Shown: positions 15,633-23,416 of the stretch, piece after piece
Layout: the number at the start of each line of letters is the position of its first letter
Numbering within the stretch: the stretch's first letter is position 1
DNA from: Chloroflexota bacterium
GTDB taxonomy: Bacteria; Chloroflexota; UBA6077; CF-72
Reading direction: 5' to 3'
Length of the DNA: 32,333 bases
Assembly (NCBI GenBank): GCA_019239775.1
Contig: JAFAZN010000108.1
Span: forward strand, 1 to 32,333
The notes under the pieces: generated by a model
Databases searched by the model: none
What the model was told of the DNA's origin: nothing
Seen by the model: the letters and a program-made list of their open reading frames with translations, nothing else
Position numbers and translations under genes: made by a program

Positions 15633-15659
15633 GGGGCCGAAGATGACCGGCCCCTTTTT
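15633..15659 (+). terminator. Plus-strand intrinsic terminator with no gene ahead of it
   Basis: GGGGCCG pairs with CGGCCCC around an 8-nt loop and is followed directly by TTTTT, a typical Rho-independent terminator when read on the plus strand. The reverse reading has no T-run. No plus-strand gene ends here: the neighbours are the start of the SET gene on the minus strand and the FAD monooxygenase at 15765. A further hairpin, GACGT-TTAGT-ACGTC (15615-15629), stands just before it. Confidence 0.65.
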
Positions 15660-15764
15660 CGGCGCTCTTTCAGGTCGCGCGTGACCTTCTCCGGGAGGTC
15701 ATCAGCACCCGAAGCGCAGACTGCGCCGGACCCAACTTCGCACCCCAGAGGAGATCGTTCGGCA

Positions 15765-17159
15765 ATGTCCAGAATCGTTGTGCTTGGTGGAGGAATGATC
15801 GGACTCGCGACGGCCATGCTGCTTGGCCGGCAGGGCCATGACGTCACGGTGTTCGAAAAAGACGCCACACCACGGCCGGCGTCGCCCGACGCGGCCTGGG
15901 AGGACTGGGATCGACGCGGCGTCGTGCAGTTTCGCCAGCCTCATTTCTTACAGCCTGCTGGGCGGTGGCTGCTCGAGGAGCATCTGCCCGAGGTGGCGCA
16001 GGCCCTTGCAGCAGCCGGTTGTCTGCCCTTCGACCTGCTCGCGCAGATGCCGAGGTCGATCACCAATCGCGACAAGCGCGCCGGCGACGACCGGTTCGTC
16101 ACGCTGACTGGGCGCAGAACTACGCTCGAATTCGCCGTTGCCACCGCCGCTGAACGCATGGTTCAGGTTGAACGAGGCGTCACCGTCACTCGACTCGTGA
16201 CTGGCCGTTCGTTACGAGACGGTGTGCCACACGTTACCGGCGTTTGCACATCCGCCGGCGAGGAAGTCTCCGCCGACCTGGTCGTCGACGCCACGGGCCG
16301 CAAGTCGAACCTGGTGGATCAGCTCGTGGCTATCGGCGCTCGCCCTCCCCTGGAGTCGACGGAGGAGTCCGCGTTCTTTTACTACACGCGTTTTTTCCGC
16401 GGCAGCAATCCGCCGCAATTTCGCGCAGGATTCCTGGCCAACTTCCATTCATTTTCGCTCCTGACGCTGCCCGGCGATTCCGGCACCTGGTCGGTAACGG
16501 TGTTCTTCTTCAGCGGGGATGCGGCATTGAAAGCGCTGCGCGACCCAGCACGCTGGACAAAGCTGATCAGCGCGTGTCCGGCGCACGCGCATTGGCTGGA
16601 AGGTGAGCCGATCTCGGATGTGCTCCCGATGGGCGGAGTAACGGACCGCTATCGCCGCTTGATGGTGGACGGAATGCCGGTTGCCACCGGAGTGCTTGCC
16701 GTGGGTGACGCGTTGGTATGTACCAATCCGGTCGGCGGTCGCGGGATAAGCATCGGGCTGATGCACGCGGTCGGCACCGCGGAGGTTGTCGGAGAATACC
16801 TTGACGACCCAGTCGAGCTGGCGCGCGCGCACGATCGCATGACACAGGCGCGCGTGACACCCTGGTATACGTATACCGTCGGATTCGATCGCGCGCATAC
16901 TGCGCAGATCAGAGCGGCAACTGAAGGCCGACCGACGCCACTGCCGACCGGCCCCGGCGCGGCATTGGGGGTTGCGATGCTGCACGATGCCACGCTTTTC
17001 CGCGCGGCTATGGAGATCATGGGCCTCCTGGCGCTGCCACACGAGGTGTACGCCAGACCAGGTCTGATCGATCGGGCGATGAAGCTCGCCGATGTGCACG
17101 CTCCGACCGTACCACCGGGTCCATCCCGCACGGAGCTGCTGCGTATGCTCGCCGCATAG
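15765..17159 (+). CDS. FAD-dependent monooxygenase/oxidoreductase
   Basis: A 464-residue flavoprotein. The N-terminal FAD-binding motif is IVVLGGGMIGLATAMLLGRQG with the ribose-binding Glu in VTVFEKD. The internal DATGR motif is in LVVDATGRKSNLV. The GD motif that contacts the FAD ribityl chain is VLAVGDALVCTNPVGGRG near residue 325, which places it with the PHBH/geranylgeranyl reductase-like and epoxidase branch. The substrate is unknown. The ATG at 15765 is chosen because it precedes the Rossmann strand by two residues and has GAGGAG 11 bases upstream. An orphan terminator at 15633-15659 lies in its upstream region and may attenuate a longer transcript. A 14-bp palindrome, GGTATACGTATACC (16864-16877), lies inside the gene. 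It is convergent with the NTF2/MetE operon. Confidence 0.85.
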   Translation: MSRIVVLGGGMIGLATAMLLGRQGHDVTVFEKDATPRPASPDAAWEDWDRRGVVQFRQPHFLQPAGRWLLEEHLPEVAQALAAAGCLPFDLLAQMPRSITNRDKRAGDDRFVTLTGRRTTLEFAVATAAERMVQVERGVTVTRLVTGRSLRDGVPHVTGVCTSAGEEVSADLVVDATGRKSNLVDQLVAIGARPPLESTEESAFFYYTRFFRGSNPPQFRAGFLANFHSFSLLTLPGDSGTWSVTVFFFSGDAALKALRDPARWTKLISACPAHAHWLEGEPISDVLPMGGVTDRYRRLMVDGMPVATGVLAVGDALVCTNPVGGRGISIGLMHAVGTAEVVGEYLDDPVELARAHDRMTQARVTPWYTYTVGFDRAHTAQIRAATEGRPTPLPTGPGAALGVAMLHDATLFRAAMEIMGLLALPHEVYARPGLIDRAMKLADVHAPTVPPGPSRTELLRMLAA

Positions 17160-17180
17160 GCCGGCGCACCCACACAGACT

Positions 17181-17558
17181 CTAGCCGAACCACTCCAGGC
17201 GGCGTTCGGTGAACAGCCACTCGCCGTTGGATTGGCGGGCCAGTCGATCATAGTAGCGGCCGGTCTGAACGGTGACGGGTCCGTCACCATAGCGATCGTA
17301 CATCGCCAGGTCGCTGGTGGCGGTGGCGGTGTCGCCGTCCACCTCGATGATCGAGTTGGTGACGGCGTGCTGGCGGCGCAAGTCCGGCTTGGTCGCCAGC
17401 TCGCCGCCCTGAATCATTTTCAGGATCGCTGCTCTGCCGTGAAGCGCATTGAAGGTGCCGTCCTCGGTGAATGTCTCTGTCCACTCGACAAAGCGCCGAC
17501 TGTCGAGATGCTGACAGAACCGTGCAATGGTATTCCGAATGGCGTCTTCGTCGGTCAC
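17181..17558 (-). CDS. NTF2-like (SnoaL_4-type) protein, second of tandem pair
   Basis: A 125-residue single-domain NTF2-fold protein. The N-terminal helix reads IRNTIARFCQHLDSRRFVEW, then FTEDGTF, and the sheet ends in TGRYYDRLARQSNGEW. The fold matches the aromatic-ring dioxygenase beta-subunit and scytalone-dehydratase group; catalytic His and Asp residues are not assured. It resembles the preceding gene along its length: FCQHLDSRR against YCQLLDDRR near the start, and GRYYDRL against GRYEDRV near the end. This points to tandem duplication. Its GTG start at 17558 overlaps the upstream stop as GTGA, so translation is coupled. It is the last gene of the operon led by MetE-like paralogue 2. 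Confidence 0.83.
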   Translation of the reverse strand: MTDEDAIRNTIARFCQHLDSRRFVEWTETFTEDGTFNALHGRAAILKMIQGGELATKPDLRRQHAVTNSIIEVDGDTATATSDLAMYDRYGDGPVTVQTGRYYDRLARQSNGEWLFTERRLEWFG

Positions 17559-17947
17559 GCCTGAACCAGCCTCCTTTCAGCGAATTGCCACCGGCTGCCA
17601 TCGGCACGCCGCACAACGCGATCTTCATAGCGACCAAATGCCACCGGCCTCCAGGGCGCATCCTCCGGCTCGCGAGCAAGCATCGCGTAATCACTGGTGA
17701 CGCGCCCCTCGCTTCCGTCGAGCTCAATCAAGATGTTGGTGTTCAGGTGTTTCGTACGCCGCTGAGGCCTATCCCGCAGCAGCTGGTCCATGAATGCCTT
17801 CGTCCCGGCCGGACCTCGATGATCATGGCCACCGAGCGACCAGATAGCATCGTCTGCGAAGAGTTGGCTCCACTCCTCGTAGCGACGGTCATCGAGTAGC
17901 TGGCAATACAGGGCAAGCAGCTTGCGGACCGACGGAACGTCGTTCAT
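17555..17947 (-). CDS. NTF2-like (SnoaL_4-type) protein, first of tandem pair
   Basis: A 130-residue NTF2-fold protein. It starts MNDVPSVRKLLALYCQLLDD, has the EEWSQLFADDAIWSL turn, a KHLNTNILIEL strand and a final GRYEDRVVRRADGSRWQF sheet. It is a likely paralogue of the following gene. Relatives include isomerases, dehydratases and ring-hydroxylating oxygenase small subunits, none of which can be assigned here. The ATG at 17947 overlaps the TGA of MetE-like paralogue 2 as ATGA, and this start gives normal family length; the frame extends open upstream only within the MetE-like gene. Cotranslation with a MetE-like protein suggests that both act on the same compound or pathway. Confidence 0.83.
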   Translation of the reverse strand: MNDVPSVRKLLALYCQLLDDRRYEEWSQLFADDAIWSLGGHDHRGPAGTKAFMDQLLRDRPQRRTKHLNTNILIELDGSEGRVTSDYAMLAREPEDAPWRPVAFGRYEDRVVRRADGSRWQFAERRLVQA

Positions 17948-19083
17948 CTGGCGGCGACCGGCGTCTTTGCGCGAGCAGTCGCACGACGGGCACCTTCGGC
18001 CATCGACTGAAACTTGGCCCACACCACACTTGGAGCCACATTACTGACACCGGCGAACGTCCCGAAGCCACAGTCGCTGCCACCCATCACGCGGTCGGCG
18101 CCGACCACGTTGGCGTAGTTGAGCAGACGCTGCGCAATGAGGTCCGGATGCTCGACAAAGTTGTTCGTGGAATCGATCACGCCTGGAATGACATATTTGT
18201 CGTCGGGCAGCGGCGTGTCTTCGAACACCTGCCACTCGTGCGCGTGCCGTGGATTGCAAGCCTCCAGCGAGAGACCAGCGGCATTGGCGCGCAGAATGAT
18301 GTCGATAATGTCCTTCAACTCCACGTCGTGATTGTGCGGTCCTTCATAGTTGCCCCAGCAGATGTGGATGCGCACCCGATCCGCCGGCAGCCCAGACAGC
18401 GCATGGTTCAGCGCATCCATATTGATGTTCATGATGCGACGGAACTCTTCCAGCGACCCGTAGCGATTGCCGACCATCGCCAGGTCCGGGCAGTCAACCT
18501 GGAGTGTGAGCCCCGCATCCACGATCGCACGATACTCCGGCCGCATGGCTTCGGCGATCGCACCCACGTAGCGCTCGTGGCTGCCGTAGTGCTTATCAGG
18601 AATGAACACCGCCACCACGCCGGGTGACGCCGCGCTCATGAACACCTGCTGGGCGCCGGCGCTCTGGGCAGCAGCCTTCAAATTGGCGATGTCGGTCTGG
18701 ACCGCTGCGGTATCGCGCGGCTTGATGTCGCCTGTGCACTCGGCGGCGTAGGCATAGCGAATCGACGGTGACACCGGTCTGCGGTAGTCCTGCAGATCCG
18801 GGAATTCGGCAACGTCGAAAAGCGGCCGCTGCGGCGGGCTTTGCGCCGCGCGCGAAAAGCCGGTCAGCCGATTGGTGACGTACGTGGAATAGCCAATCTT
18901 GCTCATCTCACCGTCGTTGACCATCGTGACGCCGGCCTGGACCTGGCGGTCCACCACCTCGCGCACCGCCTCTGCGATGCGTTGGTCCAGGTTGGGCGGA
19001 GTCTGCCCGTCCTCGCGGGCCTGCAGAAGCTCGGTGAGATCTTTTGGTCGCGGCAAGCTGCCCGTATGCGTCGTGGCAAACAT
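17944..19083 (-). CDS. MetE-like (cobalamin-independent methionine synthase II family) protein, paralogue 2
   Basis: A 379-residue protein closely resembling the one at 2783-3940. It shares TTHTGSLPRPKDL at the N-terminus, VNDGEMSKIGYSTYV, the zinc-ligand candidates His and Cys of IHICWGNYEGPH, and the later Cys of GSDCGFGTFAG. As in the paralogue, only the C-terminal type barrel of MetE is present, so thiolate-dependent methyl or alkyl transfer to an unknown substrate is more likely than methionine synthesis. I prefer the ATG at 19083, directly before FATTHTGS; an ATG eight codons upstream at 19107 is possible. It leads an operon with two NTF2-like genes coupled by ATGA and GTGA overlaps, and it is divergent from a peptide-type solute-binding lipoprotein 44 bases away. 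Confidence 0.85.
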   Translation of the reverse strand: MFATTHTGSLPRPKDLTELLQAREDGQTPPNLDQRIAEAVREVVDRQVQAGVTMVNDGEMSKIGYSTYVTNRLTGFSRAAQSPPQRPLFDVAEFPDLQDYRRPVSPSIRYAYAAECTGDIKPRDTAAVQTDIANLKAAAQSAGAQQVFMSAASPGVVAVFIPDKHYGSHERYVGAIAEAMRPEYRAIVDAGLTLQVDCPDLAMVGNRYGSLEEFRRIMNINMDALNHALSGLPADRVRIHICWGNYEGPHNHDVELKDIIDIILRANAAGLSLEACNPRHAHEWQVFEDTPLPDDKYVIPGVIDSTNNFVEHPDLIAQRLLNYANVVGADRVMGGSDCGFGTFAGVSNVAPSVVWAKFQSMAEGARRATARAKTPVAAR

Positions 19084-19127
19084 GGGCGAATCATATACGA
19101 TGCTCAAACACGGGGGAGGTTGCCACG

Positions 19128-20753
19128 TTGAACCGCCGAAGACTCATCTCGCTGGCATTGGCCAGCACGGCAGGCTCACTGCTGGCCGCCTGCGGCGTGG
19201 CGCCTCAGGCGCCCGCGCCGACCGCGCAGCTGACCGCGCCGCAACCGACCAGCGCCCAGCCGGCGCAGCCGACCGTGGCGATCGCCGCACAGCCGACCAG
19301 CTCGGCGACGCCTCAGCCGAAATCAGGCGGCACGCTCAAGCAGGGCTATCAAGGCGATCCGGTGAGCCTCGATCCGATGCTGAAAGTCCAGAACGATGCG
19401 GTGTGGCTCGGGGTCTTCGAACGGCTCACCAGCTATGACGCCAACCTGAAACCACAGCCTATGCTGGCCGAAAGCTGGGAGGTCAGCTCGGACGCACGCT
19501 CGACAAAGGTCAACCTGCGAAAAGGCGTGCAGTTCCACACTGGCCGCGAGTTGACCAGCGACGACGTGAAATATAGCTTGCAGCGGGCCGCCAACCCGAA
19601 AGTCGCCGCCGCGCAATACACCGGCATGGCGTCGTGGTTCAGCAGCGTCGAGACTCCCGACAAATACACCGCGATCTTCCATTCCGACCAGCCACGGCCA
19701 ACCATTTTCGATTTGCTGGAGTTTCTGAACATCTGCGACAAGGACACGCTCGAAGGTCCAGATGCGAAGAACACAGCGAATGGCACCGGTCCATTCAAGT
19801 TCGTGGAGTGGATCCCCGGCGATCATGTCACGCTGGCCAAGAATCCAAACTACTGGCAAGCTGGCAAGCCATATCTCGACGGCATCGAGATTCCGATCCT
19901 GCGCGATCAGCAGGCTATGGTTACCCAGCTGGAGGCCGGCAGTCTCGATATCGCACGCCTCCCAACCCTGACGGACTTCAACCGACTGAAGACCGATCCA
20001 GCCTATCAGGCGCTGCAGAATCCGATGACCGGCGCACACTACCTGGCCGGCTTCAACCTGACCATGCCGCCATTCGACAACAAGCTGGTTCGCCAGGCGC
20101 TTTGCTTCGCGGTCGACAAAAAACGCTTCGTCGACACGATTCTGGGCGGAGTCGGCGCGCCCGAATCGCTGCCCTGGGCCGCCACGTCACCGGCCTACGA
20201 AGCGGCCAAGAATACCTATTACGGCTTCGATCTCGACAAAGCGAAGTCGCTGTTAGCGCAAGCCGGCGTCAGCAACCTCGAGTTCGACTACATGGCCAAT
20301 CCCGTCAACAGCGAGACCGCGGGTTTCGGCCAGATCTACCAGAGTGACCTCGCCAAGATCGGCGTCACCATGAACATCCAGAACTACGATGGCGCCACCT
20401 GGCTGGACCAGGTGAACGGTCGCAAGTTCAATGGTATCTACTTTGCCGCGGGCAACTATTTCAACCTGTCGCCGAGCACTGCCTTTACTAACGGCAAAGC
20501 CTTCAATCCGGACCTCAACAACTCCGCGTACAAGAGCGACACCTATGTGCAGCTGATCACCACAGGCGCGACGGAAACGGATCCGGCCAAGTTGAAAACG
20601 GCGTATTCCCAGCTGAATGACTTGCTCCTGGACGAGGTGTTCGTGTTCCCCATCTCGATCGCGCCGCCGCTCCTGCTGGCGCGCACAAACGTGCACGGCA
20701 TCCAGTGGACTGCCCACGAATCACCCTGGTACAGCGATGTCTGGCTAGGATGA
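19128..20753 (+). CDS. Peptide/nickel-type ABC solute-binding lipoprotein (family 5)
   Basis: A 541-residue lipoprotein. The N-terminus NRRRLISLALASTAGSLLAACG has a basic, Tat-like start and the lipobox LAAC, followed by an Ala/Pro/Gln/Thr linker. The mature domain begins GGTLKQGYQGDPVSLDPML, and YSLQRAANPKVAA, TGPFKFVEWIPGDHVTLAKN and VRQALCFAVDKKRFVD are typical of family 5 (DppA/OppA). These bind oligopeptides or other large solutes for ABC import. The start is the TTG at 19128: GGGGGAGG lies eight bases upstream, and the signal peptide begins there. TATACG at 19094-19099 is a possible -10 box. No permease or ATPase gene follows, so the partner transporter is elsewhere. The only close neighbour is the divergent MetE-like paralogue 2. 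Confidence 0.87.
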   Translation: MNRRRLISLALASTAGSLLAACGVAPQAPAPTAQLTAPQPTSAQPAQPTVAIAAQPTSSATPQPKSGGTLKQGYQGDPVSLDPMLKVQNDAVWLGVFERLTSYDANLKPQPMLAESWEVSSDARSTKVNLRKGVQFHTGRELTSDDVKYSLQRAANPKVAAAQYTGMASWFSSVETPDKYTAIFHSDQPRPTIFDLLEFLNICDKDTLEGPDAKNTANGTGPFKFVEWIPGDHVTLAKNPNYWQAGKPYLDGIEIPILRDQQAMVTQLEAGSLDIARLPTLTDFNRLKTDPAYQALQNPMTGAHYLAGFNLTMPPFDNKLVRQALCFAVDKKRFVDTILGGVGAPESLPWAATSPAYEAAKNTYYGFDLDKAKSLLAQAGVSNLEFDYMANPVNSETAGFGQIYQSDLAKIGVTMNIQNYDGATWLDQVNGRKFNGIYFAAGNYFNLSPSTAFTNGKAFNPDLNNSAYKSDTYVQLITTGATETDPAKLKTAYSQLNDLLLDEVFVFPISIAPPLLLARTNVHGIQWTAHESPWYSDVWLG

Positions 20754-20773
20754 CCCACGATCCGAGAGGTTCA

Positions 20774-20823
20774 GGATTTCATTTTGATTTCCGATTTCTG
20801 ACTTCTGAATTTTGCTTTCTGAG
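20774..20823. repeat. AT-rich degenerate GATTTC/TTCTGA repeat
   Basis: GATTTC occurs at 20775, 20786 and 20793, and TTCTGA three times in the same 50 bases, making an AT-rich island in otherwise GC-rich DNA. It lies between the convergent ends of the family 5 lipoprotein and the alpha/beta hydrolase. Nothing in 20754-20937 is convincing as a gene or intrinsic terminator. A 10-bp palindrome ATCTCGAGAT is at 20892-20901. Confidence 0.5.
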
Positions 20824-20937
20824 TTGATCTTCCACTGCGAATAGCCATCACGCCGAACGCACCCAGTTCCGACACGCTGTGACATGAAATTATCTCGAGA
20901 TGAGATTCTGTCGTGAAAGACTGGCTAACAGCAGACG

Positions 20938-22317
20938 CTATCGCACAGTGTCCCACCGTTTGGCGGATGCGGCCACGATGTGGTCTACGTCCTCGGCGAG
21001 GAGGTAGCGCTGCTGCACAAGAGACTCGGCGGATTCTCGCACTCGTTGCAGGAACACGTCCCGCGAAGGGTACCGCTGCGCAATGACGTCGCGGCTGAAC
21101 GGGATCGTGGAACCGAGGGCTCTCACCCAAGCGTGCGAGTCTTCCACCGTCGGGTTCCATCCGGTATAAGTCGCCAGCGGGACAGCCACGTCCGGATGTC
21201 GCAGACCTCCCAGCTCGTTGCCATCACCGTCCGTTGTCGGATGCAAGTCGCCGTCGAGGGTGCCATCCTCGCTGCGCGGATACACGCTCGGAGGCGGAGG
21301 GACCGCAGCCGTGATCCAGTGCGTGAGGTTGTCAACCGCCGCCCGAACAAATGGCTTGTAGTCAATGCTGTTAGGCGCATGGACGCCCCGAACATCATGC
21401 GCGCCAAGCGGCGCCGGCGCGTGTTGCGTACTGGCACACAAATACATGCGCACGTTTTCTGGTATTTCAACGTTGAGGTGGCACAACGCCGCCGAAATGT
21501 GCTCGATTGCCGCGCTACTCCAGTACTCCGATGACGTATTGAGGTGAATGATCTTCGGCACGTTGCCGCGCGCAACCGCCCGCTCCAGGATCTCCGCGTC
21601 GGTGAACGGAAACATCGACGACTTCGGCCCATTCGACGACGGCTCGCCGAAACGCACGTTGGCTTCGGTCATGCGCGCACCAGCGGCCACCGCCAGGACG
21701 CCATCCAGAACGAGCTGCCCACGTTCATCTTCGCAGGCGCCGAGATACACCATGTGGCGCAACAACCGCCCGGACTGCGAGGCGCCCAGGGCAACCGCAA
21801 ACTGAAGGTGGTCGGTATCTCGAAGGTACGCGACCAGGTCTCGCAGCGCGAGGAAACCGCATCCGGTGACAGGTGCCCCAACGCTTTCGGCCACTGGCGC
21901 GGTGAGACCGAAACTCGCCGTACTGCGTGGTACGTCGTGCTGCCACCCGCACGTGACTACCGTGAACCCACGTCTCAAGAGCAACCCGTCGGACACCGAC
22001 GTGGTGGGCCCCATCGGACCGGGCTCCAGCATGCGTTCAAAGATCGAGTTGCCACGGTTCACCACGTCCACAAACAGACCGCCGTTACCGCACGACGGAT
22101 CTGCTGGCTGCAGGATGCGCACATCCGCGGTGAAATGCACGCACCCGTCGGCGTCACGCGGCGCGAGATCCAGGTCGGTGATGACCGCGTTCAGTGGATG
22201 ACCGGGATCGACCGCGAACTCTGCCTCGCCGCGTGCTTCCTGGTACGCACCAACCTCACCGAACCGACGGCCGTCCTGGAACGGATGCGTCTGCAGGTCC
22301 AGGCGGACAAGCGCCAT
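20938..22317 (-). CDS. Alpha/beta hydrolase domain protein (Abhydrolase_10 type)
   Basis: A 459-residue hydrolase. The nucleophile elbow is GASQSGRLLRHMVY (G-x-S-x-SG) near residue 178, where one Ser is the expected nucleophile. The N-terminal beta-rich region (FGEVGAYQEARGEAEFAVDP, VDVVNRGN) and the late TYTGWNP segment fit the Abhydrolase_10 family, whose members are mostly uncharacterised. They are expected to cleave esters or amides. The ATG at 22317 lies one base after the TGA of the alpha-hydroxy-acid oxidase, so the two are translated together. It is the last gene of a three-gene operon with the amidohydrolase, which suggests hydrolysis of an intermediate in the same catabolic route. 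No signal peptide is evident. Confidence 0.83.
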   Translation of the reverse strand: MALVRLDLQTHPFQDGRRFGEVGAYQEARGEAEFAVDPGHPLNAVITDLDLAPRDADGCVHFTADVRILQPADPSCGNGGLFVDVVNRGNSIFERMLEPGPMGPTTSVSDGLLLRRGFTVVTCGWQHDVPRSTASFGLTAPVAESVGAPVTGCGFLALRDLVAYLRDTDHLQFAVALGASQSGRLLRHMVYLGACEDERGQLVLDGVLAVAAGARMTEANVRFGEPSSNGPKSSMFPFTDAEILERAVARGNVPKIIHLNTSSEYWSSAAIEHISAALCHLNVEIPENVRMYLCASTQHAPAPLGAHDVRGVHAPNSIDYKPFVRAAVDNLTHWITAAVPPPPSVYPRSEDGTLDGDLHPTTDGDGNELGGLRHPDVAVPLATYTGWNPTVEDSHAWVRALGSTIPFSRDVIAQRYPSRDVFLQRVRESAESLVQQRYLLAEDVDHIVAASAKRWDTVR

Positions 22318-22318
22318 T

Positions 22319-23416
22319 TCAGGTGAGCGCGCTGAGAACCGAGTGATCCGTGTCGAGCGCGGCTGACTGGACTCGCGGCAGCGCGAACCCTGAGGCGTCG
22401 ATGCGCCGGATCGTGGCAGGTGTCAGTGCGCGCGTGGAGCGCTGTCCGGCAAGCTTCATGTTGATGACGATGTCGTCCAGCAGCAATCGCAAGACCTTCT
22501 GCACTCCATCGGCGCCGCCCACGGCCAGACCCCACAAGGCGGTGCGACCAAACGCCACCAGCGTGGCTCCGAGCGCCAACGCTTTGATCGCATCGGTGCC
22601 ACGTCGGAACCCGCTGTCGACAACGATCGGGATCCGGCCGCCCACCACGTCGGCGATTTCGGCCAGCGCATCGATGCTGGCGCGCCCGTCATCCAGTTGC
22701 CGTCCACCATGATTCGACACCCAGATGAAGTCCACTCCGTGGTCGAGCGCGATCGTGGCGTCCGCCGCGGTCATGATGCCCTTCAACCCAAATGGCAGTG
22801 GCAACTGCGTGCGGACCCAGTCCACGTCGTCCCACGTCAGCAAGGATTGCGTATCGGGCAGGGGTGTTGCACGTCTGGGTGACAGGTTGAGCACGATGTC
22901 CCGCTCGCGCCGACTGTACGCGGCTGCATCGACGGTCAGACAGAACGCTTTGAAGCGATCCCCCGCATCCGCTACCTGCTGGAGCCGGTTGGTCACCCAG
23001 GCCCGATCGCCCAGCCAGTAGAGCTGAAAGATGAGCGGCCCGCTCGCGGCGGCGGCGATCTTGTCGAGTCCGTTCGCGCCACCGGCGACGGTCGTCATGC
23101 CGCCATCACGCGTTGCGCCGCGCGCCATTTCGACGTCGCCTTCAGGATGGAAGCGGTACATGCCACCCATCGGGCACACGATGATTGGTGATGGCAGACT
23201 AATGCCAAGAAATGACGTTGACGTATCGATGGACTGCACACCCATCAGTACGCGCTGTTCGATGGCCAGATGCTGCAGCGCACGGCGGTTCCGCTCCAGA
23301 GTCGCCTCTGTTGCGGATCCGCCGACTGCATAGGCAAGCGCATCGGGTGGGATGACGGCGTGCGCACGCTGCTCGAACATTCCAAGCGTGCGGAACTCCA
23401 GCAGCGCGTCAGTCAC
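22319..23416 (-). CDS. FMN-dependent alpha-hydroxy-acid oxidase/dehydrogenase
   Basis: A 365-residue TIM-barrel flavoprotein of the lactate dehydrogenase (LldD), glycolate oxidase and mandelate dehydrogenase family. It shows LPSPIIVCPMGGMYRFHPEGD at the start of the barrel, the signature SNHGGRQLD near residue 235 with the catalytic His and adjacent Arg, and the FMN-phosphate segment VVDSGFRRGTDAIKALALGA. It oxidises an alpha-hydroxy acid to the keto acid; the natural substrate is unknown. The GTG at 23416 overlaps the stop of the amidohydrolase as GTGA, and the downstream hydrolase starts one base after its stop. A LldD-like membrane-dehydrogenase role or a soluble oxidase are both possible; no membrane segment is seen. 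Confidence 0.9.
   Translation of the reverse strand: MTDALLEFRTLGMFEQRAHAVIPPDALAYAVGGSATEATLERNRRALQHLAIEQRVLMGVQSIDTSTSFLGISLPSPIIVCPMGGMYRFHPEGDVEMARGATRDGGMTTVAGGANGLDKIAAAASGPLIFQLYWLGDRAWVTNRLQQVADAGDRFKAFCLTVDAAAYSRRERDIVLNLSPRRATPLPDTQSLLTWDDVDWVRTQLPLPFGLKGIMTAADATIALDHGVDFIWVSNHGGRQLDDGRASIDALAEIADVVGGRIPIVVDSGFRRGTDAIKALALGATLVAFGRTALWGLAVGGADGVQKVLRLLLDDIVINMKLAGQRSTRALTPATIRRIDASGFALPRVQSAALDTDHSVLSALT

Noticed and set aside
20771..21160. Open frame ending in a Lys/Ser/Glu-rich tail
   Set aside because: The tail is the translation of the AT-rich repeat, and the rest shadows the alpha/beta hydrolase gene.
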